Shown: positions 7,818 to 15,372 of the stretch, piece by piece | Position numbering within the stretch: position 1 is the stretch's first letter | Layout of the letters: the number at the start of each line of letters is the position of its first letter | Assembly: GCA_007117035.1 (NCBI GenBank) | Contig: SKHG01000029.1 | Location: 1-34,346 of the forward strand | Length of the DNA: 34,346 nucleotides | Origin: Candidatus Campbelliibacteriota bacterium | Lineage (GTDB): Bacteria; Patescibacteriota; Minisyncoccia; Phycocordibacterales; CSBR16-193 | Direction: 5' to 3' | Notes under the pieces: model-generated | The model's input: only the letters and a program-made list of their open reading frames with translations | Told to the model about the DNA's origin: nothing | Databases searched by the model: none | Position numbers and translations under genes: made by a program

Positions 7818-8627
7818 ATGAATGATCAAAAACAAAGTCTTCCGTTGGAGTTTCGTCGCTTGATAATAGTTTCAGTTGTTGTGCTTTTAGTTTTAGCACT
7901 CTTTTTGATAATGATGTTCTTTAATGCAGCCAAAGAGAACCGTTATATCGGTAGAGATGTGGCTCCACAAACAACCCTAACTTTTCAAGGGCAGGGGGAA
8001 GTGGTTGTTGTTCCTGATGCGTCTGAGTTTAGTTTCTCTGTTCAGTTCGAAAGTTTAGAGGTTTCAGAGGCCCAAGACGAAGTCGCTAGTCTGGTTAATG
8101 AGATAATCGAATATCTTAAACAATCTGGTGTGTCTGAAGAAAAGATAAAAACAGTTAGCTACTCTGTTTTTCCTCGGTATGAAAACCGACCTGTTTCAGC
8201 TATTTATGATGAAAGAATCATTTGGCCAAACAGTGAGCGTGTTTTAGTGGGATACGAAGTTGTCCATACTACCAGAGTAGTGGTTGATGAACTGGAGCGT
8301 TCCGGAGAATTAGTTGGTGGAGTTGGAGAACGTGGCGCAACCAACATCAGCGGTATTATTTTCACTGTTTCTGACGAAAAAGAGATTAAAAATGTAGCCA
8401 GACGTCTAGCTATAGAAGAAGCTAAGCGCGAGGCTGAGGTTGTGGCCAAAGACCTAGGAGTTAAACTTGTTAGAGTTGTCAGTTTTAGTGAAAACCAACC
8501 TGGATTCTTTACAAGAATGGAGATGTCTAAAGACTCAATGCAAGATTATTCAGTTGATCAACCTGTTTTCTCACCAGGTGAAGAAAAAATAATTTCTACT
8601 GTGATTATAACTTACGAGATTAAATAG
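7818..8627 (+). CDS. SIMPL (DUF541) domain membrane-anchored protein
   Basis: N-terminal TM, 'GQGEVVVVPDASEFSFSVQFESLEVSEAQDEV', 'SYSVFPRYE', 'AKREAEVVAKDLGVKLVRVVSFSE'. Confidence 0.8.
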   Translation: MNDQKQSLPLEFRRLIIVSVVVLLVLALFLIMMFFNAAKENRYIGRDVAPQTTLTFQGQGEVVVVPDASEFSFSVQFESLEVSEAQDEVASLVNEIIEYLKQSGVSEEKIKTVSYSVFPRYENRPVSAIYDERIIWPNSERVLVGYEVVHTTRVVVDELERSGELVGGVGERGATNISGIIFTVSDEKEIKNVARRLAIEEAKREAEVVAKDLGVKLVRVVSFSENQPGFFTRMEMSKDSMQDYSVDQPVFSPGEEKIISTVIITYEIK

Positions 8628-8658
8628 TTACCCCTATTAAACACAGAAAGTGTAAAAC

Positions 8659-8686
8659 TTGACATTTATTTTAATAGATGTATTAT
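8659..8686 (+). promoter_or_regulatory. Sigma70-type promoter for structured RNA/tRNA unit
   Basis: TTGACA (8659-8664), 16-nt spacer, TATTAT (8681-8686). Confidence 0.65.
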
Positions 8687-8692
8687 ATTCGG

Positions 8693-8920
8693 AGCATTGT
8701 TTACTAATCCGCAGTAAACACACAGGCGTTGATGTGTTTAATTAGTATATAACCGTACAATGTTAGAGTCGTGAAGGTATAGCAAGTCCTTCGTCTTCGT
8801 ATATTTCCTTAATTTTTAAAGGAAAATAAGGAAAACCCTAGCGAAGTAACTCCCCTCGTTATCTTCTAGCGTTCCAAATATCGTGAACAGGAAGAGAGAG
8901 GGTGCTTGGTTTTGTTCCTC
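8693..8920 (+). ncRNA. Unidentified structured RNA leader upstream of a tRNA
   Basis: Noncoding region with GTTTACT-aatccgc-AGTAAAC (8699-8719), ACACA..TGTGT, TTCCTTA..TAAGGAA and other hairpins, between a good promoter and tRNA/terminator; no recognised RNA family. Confidence 0.5.
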
Positions 8921-8921
8921 A

Positions 8922-8992
8922 TAACTCGTAGTTCAATAGGTAGAACACTCATCTCAGGATGAAAGATTCGGGTTCAATTCCCGACGAGTTAG
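8922..8992 (+). tRNA. tRNA with abnormal anticodon arm (isotype uncertain, possibly tRNA-Trp derivative)
   Basis: Acceptor TAACTCG/CGAGTTA (7 bp perfect), D-arm GTTC-AATAGGTA-GAAC with GG, T-arm TCGGG-TTCAATT-CCCGA; anticodon arm CTCAT-CTCAGG-ATGAA has a 6-nt loop and C-A mismatch. No encoded CCA. Confidence 0.72.
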
Positions 8993-8996
8993 CTCC

Positions 8997-9034
8997 CCAC
9001 CCAATGTTTTGTCTAAAACATTGGGTGGTTTTTT
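8997..9034 (+). terminator. Terminator of the ncRNA/tRNA unit
   Basis: Perfect 14-bp CCACCCAATGTTTT-GTCT-AAAACATTGGGTGG-TTTTTT. Confidence 0.93.
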
Positions 9035-9035
9035 G

Positions 9036-9064
9036 TTGACAACTTTATTTAAAAGGAGTAATGT
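9036..9064 (+). promoter_or_regulatory. Putative promoter for secE-nusG-rplK
   Basis: TTGACA, 17-nt spacer, TAATGT. Confidence 0.45.
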
Positions 9065-9077
9065 AATGAAATAAGAG

Positions 9078-9098
9078 AGCCCCGGGAAGGGGTTTTTT
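9078..9098 (+). terminator. Terminator-like hairpin in the secE leader (attenuator candidate)
   Basis: AGCCCC-GGGAA-GGGGTT-TTTT immediately before the secE start. Confidence 0.5.
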
Positions 9099-9110
9099 AA
9101 TAAAAAAATT

Positions 9111-9296
9111 ATGAATAGATTAAAAAAATATCTAAAGGCTACCAAAGGGGAGATGGAGCATGTTAGTTGGCCTTCTCGTAAGCAGGCTATCATCTTTACT
9201 CTACTTGTCATTGCTGTTTCTATAGTAGCAGCACTCTTTTTGGGATTTTTTGACTTCATTTTTTCTGAAGTGATAGTTGAAAATATTTTTCTTTAA
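9111..9296 (+). CDS. secE: Preprotein translocase subunit SecE
   Basis: 61 aa, 'EMEHVSWPSRKQAIIFTLLVI', next to nusG. Confidence 0.93.
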   Translation: MNRLKKYLKATKGEMEHVSWPSRKQAIIFTLLVIAVSIVAALFLGFFDFIFSEVIVENIFL

Positions 9297-9309
9297 TTAA
9301 TAAACAAAC

Positions 9310-9876
9310 ATGACTGAAGAACAACTAAAACAGCAAAAACAAAGAATACAAGAAGGTCGTAATTGGTATGTTATCCATACCTATTCTGGTTATGAAGAAA
9401 CAGTTCGTAAAAACCTAAAGCAACGTATTGAGTCTTTAGGTATGCAGGACAAAATATTTGATGTAATCGTTCCAACTCAAAAAAAGATCAAGATTAGAGG
9501 AGGAAAAAGAATTGAAGATTCTGAGAAAATTTATCCTGGTTATATTTTAGTTAACATGGTCGTGACCGACGATTCTTGGTTTGTGGTTCGAAACACTCCA
9601 CGAGTAACTGGTTTTGTCGGGACCGGAGTTTACCCTGTTCCAATTCCTCAAAAGGAAGTTGATGAATTAATCGGTCGAATGGAGAGTGATACACCAACAC
9701 ACAAGATAGATTTGTTGGTTGGAGATCATGTTGTCATTACAGATGGTCCGTTTAAGGAGTTGGAGGGTAAGGTTAATGAAGTTGATGAGAATCACGGAAA
9801 AGTTCAGGTTTTGGTGGCTATGTTCGGACGAGAAACTCCAGTAGAGCTAGATTTCTTGCAAATCAGAAAGTTATAG
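9310..9876 (+). CDS. nusG: Transcription termination/antitermination protein NusG
   Basis: 'NWYVIHTYSGYEETVRKNL', 'YPGYILVNM', 'VGDHVVITDGPFKELEGKVNEVD'. Confidence 0.97.
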   Translation: MTEEQLKQQKQRIQEGRNWYVIHTYSGYEETVRKNLKQRIESLGMQDKIFDVIVPTQKKIKIRGGKRIEDSEKIYPGYILVNMVVTDDSWFVVRNTPRVTGFVGTGVYPVPIPQKEVDELIGRMESDTPTHKIDLLVGDHVVITDGPFKELEGKVNEVDENHGKVQVLVAMFGRETPVELDFLQIRKL

Positions 9877-9905
9877 GTTAATCTTACAAATCACTACTAT
9901 ATATT

Positions 9906-10328
9906 ATGGCAAAACAAGCAGAAAAAAAATTAAAACTTCAAATTCCAGGTGGCGCAGCTAATCCAGCTCCTCCGGTTGGTCCAGCACTAGGACAAGCTGG
10001 AATTAATATTGGTGAGTTCGTGACTCGATTTAACGAGGCTACTAAAGATATGCGGGGTGATATAATTCCGGTTGTGATATCTGTCTATAAGGATCGAAGC
10101 TTCGATTTCGTTTTAAAGACCCCACCAGCTTCTCGTCTAATCCTAAAAGCAATTGGTAAGGATAAGGGTTCTGGTAAGAATTTGGTCAGTAAGGCTGGTA
10201 CTATAACCAAGGCGCAGATTAAAGAAATTGCTGAGAGAAAAATGCAAGATCTTAACGCCAACGATATTGAGTCCGCTTCTAAGATAATCGAGGGAACCTG
10301 TCGCTCAATGGGTGTAGAGGTTAAATAA
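9906..10328 (+). CDS. rplK: 50S ribosomal protein uL11
   Basis: '[30 protein letters not shown]', '[11 protein letters not shown]'. Confidence 0.97.
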   Translation: MAKQAEKKLKLQIPGGAANPAPPVGPALGQAGINIGEFVTRFNEATKDMRGDIIPVVISVYKDRSFDFVLKTPPASRLILKAIGKDKGSGKNLVSKAGTITKAQIKEIAERKMQDLNANDIESASKIIEGTCRSMGVEVK

Positions 10329-10340
10329 ATAATATAAATT

Positions 10341-10371
10341 AAAACCGGTCGCATAAAGCGACCGGTTTTTT
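10341..10371. terminator. Bidirectional terminator between rplK and folA
   Basis: AAAACCGGTCGC-ATAAA-GCGACCGGTTTT. Confidence 0.9.
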
Positions 10372-10462
10372 GTTTAAGTAGAAATCTTTTTTCAGACAGA
10401 GTTTAGGAGAAATATATAAATAAGGTTTGTGTTTTAATATTATGTTTATCTGGCCTGTTCTT

Positions 10463-10951
10463 TTATCCTCTCTCCAAAGTAAGAAATGTATATCTAAAAC
10501 CGTTAGATTCTTTATCCTCTCTATAAATTTCTTTTTTAAACTCACTATATTCTGGAAAAGAAGTGTCTGTCTCTAGATTAGCATCAATTATTGTAAGGTA
10601 TAGTCTGTCGGTGTGGGGAAGAGCTTGTTTATATATTTCTCCTCCTCCTATTATAAAAATCTCCTCACCACCTTCTAAATTTTTTGCAGTATCAATTGCC
10701 TGTTCAATTGATTCCCCTGTCTTAGCACCTGAAGCACTGTAATCAGTGTTTCTGCTTATTATTATATTTTCTCTGTTCGGTAAAGGTCTGAATTTTTCCG
10801 GTATCGACTCCCATGTTTTTCTACCCATTATTACAGGGTGTCCTGTTGTTAAATCCTTAAACCTTTTTAGGTCTTCTGGAATATCCCAAGGAATAGAGTT
10901 GTTTTTACCAATCCCTAGGTTTTTATCCACCGCAACGATAATAGATATCAT
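10463..10951 (-). CDS. folA: Dihydrofolate reductase
   Basis: 'IIVAVDKNLGIGKNNSIPWDIPEDLKRFKDLTTG', 'VIMGRKTWESIP', 'IFIIGGGEIYKQAL'. Confidence 0.95.
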   Translation of the reverse strand: MISIIVAVDKNLGIGKNNSIPWDIPEDLKRFKDLTTGHPVIMGRKTWESIPEKFRPLPNRENIIISRNTDYSASGAKTGESIEQAIDTAKNLEGGEEIFIIGGGEIYKQALPHTDRLYLTIIDANLETDTSFPEYSEFKKEIYREDKESNGFRYTFLTLERG

Positions 10952-10952
10952 T

Positions 10953-11600
10953 TTATACTTTAAATTTTTCTTTTAACTCTTCGATTTCACCTTTTTGAAT
11001 CATTTCTATCTCAACCTCGTCGTGTTTTTTCTCAGATTTTGATCTAATAAAACCTTCTACTATATCCTTTTTGTGGTATCTACTTTTTTCTATATCTACC
11101 ACTTCATCTAGTCGGTCAAAGACAACCTGCGCAAAACGTTCCCCTGGGTACATTCTAATTGTCTGACCACTTGTGTTGTTTCTAACTGGAATTGCTAACT
11201 GTCCTTCATAACCCGAATCAATTATTCCAGTTAAGTCTACTGACAGACCCCTTCGATTGGTTGATGATCGCGGATAGAGAACAGCCATTAAATCATTTGG
11301 TACTTTTATACTTTCCAAGGTCGAAACCAAAACATATTCTTGTGGTAGAAGATCAAAGTGTTGACCTTTTTCAAGTTCTAAAACATCAAAATATTGTTGG
11401 TTTTTTTTGTCGAAGTGATCTATGTGTAGAGCCTCTCTCCCGTTTTCTGTTAGATGCCAGTGTTTAGGAATTATAAAAGTGTAACCCAGTCTTAGGTCAA
11501 CTGCGTGAGACTGCATTTGAAACTGGTCTAACTCAGGTTTAAACTCGACATCACCTTTTTTGATTCTATCTATGATTTGGTTTTTTGTTAGAATGGCCAT
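10953..11600 (-). CDS. dcd: Dcd/dUTPase superfamily protein (dCTP deaminase-like, dUTPase-like catalytic half)
   Basis: 'SHAVDLRLG', 'YPRSSTNRRGLSVDLTGIIDSGYEGQLAIPVRN', 'YPGERFAQVVFDRL'; the deaminase Glu position is Pro138 by manual alignment. Confidence 0.8.
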   Translation of the reverse strand: MAILTKNQIIDRIKKGDVEFKPELDQFQMQSHAVDLRLGYTFIIPKHWHLTENGREALHIDHFDKKNQQYFDVLELEKGQHFDLLPQEYVLVSTLESIKVPNDLMAVLYPRSSTNRRGLSVDLTGIIDSGYEGQLAIPVRNNTSGQTIRMYPGERFAQVVFDRLDEVVDIEKSRYHKKDIVEGFIRSKSEKKHDEVEIEMIQKGEIEELKEKFKV

Positions 11601-11604
11601 TTTT

Positions 11605-12441
11605 TTATAAAGCTATTTTTAAATTTTTAATTGCAGGAAGTGGAGAATACTGTTTTTCTAAGTCTTCTATTATTTTATCAACTGTTTTTTTGTCTTTTTT
11701 CTCCATCTTATCAAAAGCGTTTTTGGGTAGATTTAATTTTATCTTTTTATGTTTAACTTTCCTTTTCATAATCTCTTTTGCTCCTGTGTAATGGTTTTCG
11801 TAAATATGAGCGTTGGATATTGATTGAGAATATATACCAGGACTTACGTTGAGTTTCTGAGCAAGAACACATTGAAGTAGGGCAAAGCCCGCAACGTCAT
11901 GAGGAAATCCCAAAATCATATCATTTGATCTGACAATACTGTGCATATGCAGTTTTCCGTTTATTATGTTTACTGTAAATGTAAAAGGGCAGGGCACGTT
12001 TTTCTTTTTAACAAGACTTAGTCCATCTGTAGCTGGATCCCAAGCCATAACCACACCATGCCTACTCGAAGGCTCTTTCTTTAGAAGGTCCACCAAACAT
12101 TTTATCTGATCTCTTCCAAAGTGTTTTCTCCACCTATAACCATAAGCTACAGTAACTACATCGTTTGGATTGGTAAAGTAGTCCCAGATTTTTGTGTAGT
12201 CTCGCAAAAAGTCTTCAGGTTTTCTGGATCCAGCCAGAAACCATGCTTGTTCGGCAACAAAAATCTTAATCGGTATTTTTCTTAAAGTTAGGAGTGGAAA
12301 ACCATCTTTTTCTATGTCTATCGAGAAGTGCATTCCAGGAACTGCTGAAGTTTCAAGACCTGTCCTTTCAGACTTTTCTCTGAGACCTTTTTTCATAATC
12401 TCAGATATCATATCTTTATATATTTGGTCAAATTTTGCCAT
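11605..12441 (-). CDS. thyA: Thymidylate synthase/(deoxy)cytidylate (hydroxy)methyltransferase family protein
   Basis: ThyA-fold motifs: 'ERTG', 'DGFPLLTLRK', 'AEQAWFLAG', 'VPCPFTFTV' (Cys151), 'RSNDMILGFPHDVAGFALL', 'NAHIYENH'. Asp182 aligns with E. coli Asn177. Confidence 0.88.
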   Translation of the reverse strand: MAKFDQIYKDMISEIMKKGLREKSERTGLETSAVPGMHFSIDIEKDGFPLLTLRKIPIKIFVAEQAWFLAGSRKPEDFLRDYTKIWDYFTNPNDVVTVAYGYRWRKHFGRDQIKCLVDLLKKEPSSRHGVVMAWDPATDGLSLVKKKNVPCPFTFTVNIINGKLHMHSIVRSNDMILGFPHDVAGFALLQCVLAQKLNVSPGIYSQSISNAHIYENHYTGAKEIMKRKVKHKKIKLNLPKNAFDKMEKKDKKTVDKIIEDLEKQYSPLPAIKNLKIAL

Positions 12442-12513
12442 TTAGGTATTATATTATCTTTTTTAATAAAAAACCAATTATTATTTTTTGTAGTATTTTG
12501 CTATTATTACTTA

Positions 12514-13002
12514 ATGGAAAAAATTAATTATCCATATATTCCTGCGGGTCGGGAAATAAAGTTTGTTCCTTTGGAAAATTCATTTATGCGAGAGGCAAAA
12601 GATTTTGCTAAAAAGTATTCACTGGATAAAACAATGCCAAACGCTGTGGTTATTGTTAAAGAAAATGAAATTATATCTCGAGGTGCTAACGGTAGTGACT
12701 ATCACAATCACCACGAATGTGAACGTGTAAAACAAAACGTTCCTTCAGGAGAAGGTTATGAACTCTGTGAAGGTTGTCATCCTAAAAATCATGGAGAGCA
12801 ACAGGCAATCAGAGATGCTGTAGATAACAAAAAAGAAACTACTGGAGCAGATGTATATCTTTGGGGTCATTGGTGGTGTTGCGAGTCATGTTGGAACGCT
12901 ATGATGAAAGCCGGAATTCGTGATGTTTACCTATTAGAAGGTAGTGAAATATTTTTCAACAAAAACCACTCGGATAATGTTGTTGGAAGGCAGTTCGAAT
13001 AA
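12514..13002 (+). CDS. Cytidine/deoxycytidylate deaminase family zinc-dependent protein
   Basis: 'NHGEQQAIRDAV' (HxE) and 'WWCCESCWNAMMKAGI' (CxxC) zinc/catalytic motifs; ATG 12514 preferred over 12424. Confidence 0.82.
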   Translation: MEKINYPYIPAGREIKFVPLENSFMREAKDFAKKYSLDKTMPNAVVIVKENEIISRGANGSDYHNHHECERVKQNVPSGEGYELCEGCHPKNHGEQQAIRDAVDNKKETTGADVYLWGHWWCCESCWNAMMKAGIRDVYLLEGSEIFFNKNHSDNVVGRQFE

Positions 13003-13007
13003 TTTTG

Positions 13008-13041
13008 AAACGCAAGAAGGTTAAATCTCTTGCGTTTTTTT
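13008..13041 (+). terminator. Terminator between deaminase gene and glyA
   Basis: AAACGCAAGA-aggttaaatc-TCTTGCGTTT-TTTT; also shows the M at 13005 is not the glyA start. Confidence 0.85.
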
Positions 13042-13085
13042 ATATCTCGCCGTCTTTATTTTTTTTTGCTACAATTGGAAGTATT

Positions 13086-14252
13086 ATGAATGATCCAGAA
13101 ATAAACAAACTTATAGCCGAAGAAAAAAAACGTCAAAAGAAAGTTATAAATTTAATTGCCTCAGAAAACTATGTTTCGAAAGATGTTCTAAAGGCTCTGG
13201 GTTCAGAGTTGACCAATAAATATGCAGAAGGGTACCCAGGTAAACGATACTATGGCGGAAATGAAATAGTGGATAAGATAGAGAGATTGGCGCAGAAAAG
13301 AGCTAGGGAGGTTTTTAAACTTTCTCCAAAAAAATGGCATGTTAACGTCCAAGCTCTTTCTGGATCACCAGCCAATCTTTCGGTCTATACTGCTTTGATA
13401 CCACAAGGAGGAAAGATAATGGGAATGAGTCTGGATCATGGGGGACATCTGACTCACGGACACAAGGTCTCAGCGACTGGTAAGTTTTGGAAGCAAGTTC
13501 CGTACGGAGTAGATAGAAAGACCGAAAGACTAGACTATGAGGTTTTAATGAAAATAGCAAAGAAAGAAAAACCCAACATTATTGTTGCTGGTTTTACAGC
13601 CTACCCAAGAAAAATAGAATGGAAAAAGTTTAGAGAGATTGCGGATTCTTGTGGCGCATATTTAATGGTAGATATGTCACACATTGCAGGTCTGGTTGCG
13701 GGTGGGGTTCATTCATCACCTTTTAAGTATGCAGATGTTGTAACTACTACAGTTCACAAGACTCTTCGAGGACCAAGAAGCGCAATAATTTTCTCAAAAG
13801 ATGATGAGAGAGAGTTGGGTAAAAAGATAGACAAAGCAATTTTTCCAGGGCTTCAGGGAGGGCCACATATAAATCAGATTGCTTCTGTTGCAGTAGCACT
13901 AAAAGAAGCAAAGAGTCCAGAGTTTAAAAAATATGCTAAGCAAATATTAGCTAATGCAAAATCTCTTTCTGATGAACTAAAAAAATTAGGTTGGAGAATA
14001 GTCTCAGGTGGAACAGATAATCATCTTTTACTTGTTGATACATTTAAGAACGGAGTTACCGGAAGTGAAGCGAGTGATAAGCTGGAAAAAGAGGGTATTA
14101 TTGTAAATAAAAATACAATTCCCAACGACCCTCGTTCTCCAATGGATCCGTCTGGTATAAGAATAGGTACAGCAGGCGAAACTACTCGAGGAAAAAAGGA
14201 AAAAGATATGATAAATATCGCTCGGAGAATCGATAATATTTTAAAAAAATAA
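13086..14252 (+). CDS. glyA: Serine hydroxymethyltransferase
   Basis: 'LIASENYVSKDVLKALGSELTNKYAEGYPGKRYYGG', 'MVDMSHIAGLVAGG', 'VTTTVHKTLRGPR', 'FPGLQGGPH'. Confidence 0.97.
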   Translation: MNDPEINKLIAEEKKRQKKVINLIASENYVSKDVLKALGSELTNKYAEGYPGKRYYGGNEIVDKIERLAQKRAREVFKLSPKKWHVNVQALSGSPANLSVYTALIPQGGKIMGMSLDHGGHLTHGHKVSATGKFWKQVPYGVDRKTERLDYEVLMKIAKKEKPNIIVAGFTAYPRKIEWKKFREIADSCGAYLMVDMSHIAGLVAGGVHSSPFKYADVVTTTVHKTLRGPRSAIIFSKDDERELGKKIDKAIFPGLQGGPHINQIASVAVALKEAKSPEFKKYAKQILANAKSLSDELKKLGWRIVSGGTDNHLLLVDTFKNGVTGSEASDKLEKEGIIVNKNTIPNDPRSPMDPSGIRIGTAGETTRGKKEKDMINIARRIDNILKK

Positions 14253-14254
14253 AT

Positions 14255-14875
14255 ATGGAACGAGGAAAGTTTATCGTTATTGAAGGAGGAGAGGGTGCAG
14301 GAAAGAGTACACAAATAAATGAACTAAAAAAAATACTTGGAGAAAGTACCATCTTTACTCGTGAGCCAGGAGGTTCTGTTTTGGCTGAGAAGATAAGAGA
14401 GGTTATTTTATCTCCTCAAGCAAAGGAGGCTGACGGAAAAACACAGTTTGCTCTTTTTTGGGCATCACGTGCTGACCATATGAGAGAGACTGTTATTCCA
14501 GCACTGGAAAGAGGAATGAATGTTGTAACAGACAGGTTTGATTCATCAAGTTACACCTATCAAATTTATGGACAAGAAGATTCTTCCTTGAAGGATCTTT
14601 TTTATAGTATGCGTGATATATATTTGGGTGATTTTAAACCAGACCTATATATATTTATGGACATTGATCCAAAAGTCGGACTAGAGAGAAAAGCAGAACA
14701 AAGAGGTGTTCAGTTAAATCATTTTGATGACAGAGATATTGATTTTCACAGCAGAGTACGGAGTGGTCTTGCAGAATTTTTTAAGACAGTACCTGTAATC
14801 ACAGTAGATGCCAATAAAGATTTTGAGTCTGTAAAAAAAGAATTATTAAAAGTGATTGAGAAGGAGATAAAATGA
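14255..14875 (+). CDS. tmk: Thymidylate kinase
   Basis: 'FIVIEGGEGAGKSTQI', 'FTREPGGSVLAEKIR', 'VVTDRFDSSSYTYQ', 'DLYIFMDIDPKVGLER'. Confidence 0.95.
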   Translation: MERGKFIVIEGGEGAGKSTQINELKKILGESTIFTREPGGSVLAEKIREVILSPQAKEADGKTQFALFWASRADHMRETVIPALERGMNVVTDRFDSSSYTYQIYGQEDSSLKDLFYSMRDIYLGDFKPDLYIFMDIDPKVGLERKAEQRGVQLNHFDDRDIDFHSRVRSGLAEFFKTVPVITVDANKDFESVKKELLKVIEKEIK

Positions 14876-15294
14876 AGATAAAGATAAAAAAAATATATCC
14901 CAACACCAAACTTCCTTTTTATGCCAAAGAGGGAGATGTGGCTCTTGATATGTTCTCTCGTGAAGAAGGAGTTATTGATCCAGGAGAGAGGGCAGTTTTT
15001 CATACTGGTTTTGCTTTAGAGTTTCCAAATGGATACGCAGCAGTTGTTAAAGACAAGAGTGGAGTTGCAAAAAATGGAATTGCTACAATAGGTGGTGTTT
15101 TTGATGCAGGGTACAGGGGAGAATATAATGCTCAACTTATAAATTTAAGTGATAAACCATACAAGGTTGAAGTTGGAGATAAGGTGGCACAATTGATGAT
15201 TATTCCAGTTGAAATTGTAGAACTTGAAGAAGTGGATGAGTTAAGTGAAACAGAAAGAGGGGAAGGTAGATTTGGTAGTACAGGACTAAAATAA
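14872..15294 (+). CDS. dut: dUTP diphosphatase
   Basis: 'GDVALDMFS', 'KDKSGVAKNGI', 'GGVFDAGYRGEYNAQLIN', 'GDKVAQLMIIP', 'RGEGRFGSTG'. Confidence 0.93.
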   Translation: MKIKIKKIYPNTKLPFYAKEGDVALDMFSREEGVIDPGERAVFHTGFALEFPNGYAAVVKDKSGVAKNGIATIGGVFDAGYRGEYNAQLINLSDKPYKVEVGDKVAQLMIIPVEIVELEEVDELSETERGEGRFGSTGLK

Positions 15295-15372
15295 ATTTAT
15301 ATTAATATTCAGCATCAAAATTTATTTTGTGAAGTTTTTCTTTTTACTGTCTTTGAGATAAGATAGATAAAT

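Noticed and set aside
8693-8992. tmRNA or group I intron-split tRNA
   Set aside because: The tRNA is contiguous with its own D and T arms, and no tmRNA tag frame or intron core was recognised.
13005-13085. 27-aa N-terminal extension of GlyA
   Set aside because: Encoded by a terminator hairpin; SHMT homology starts at the ATG at 13086.
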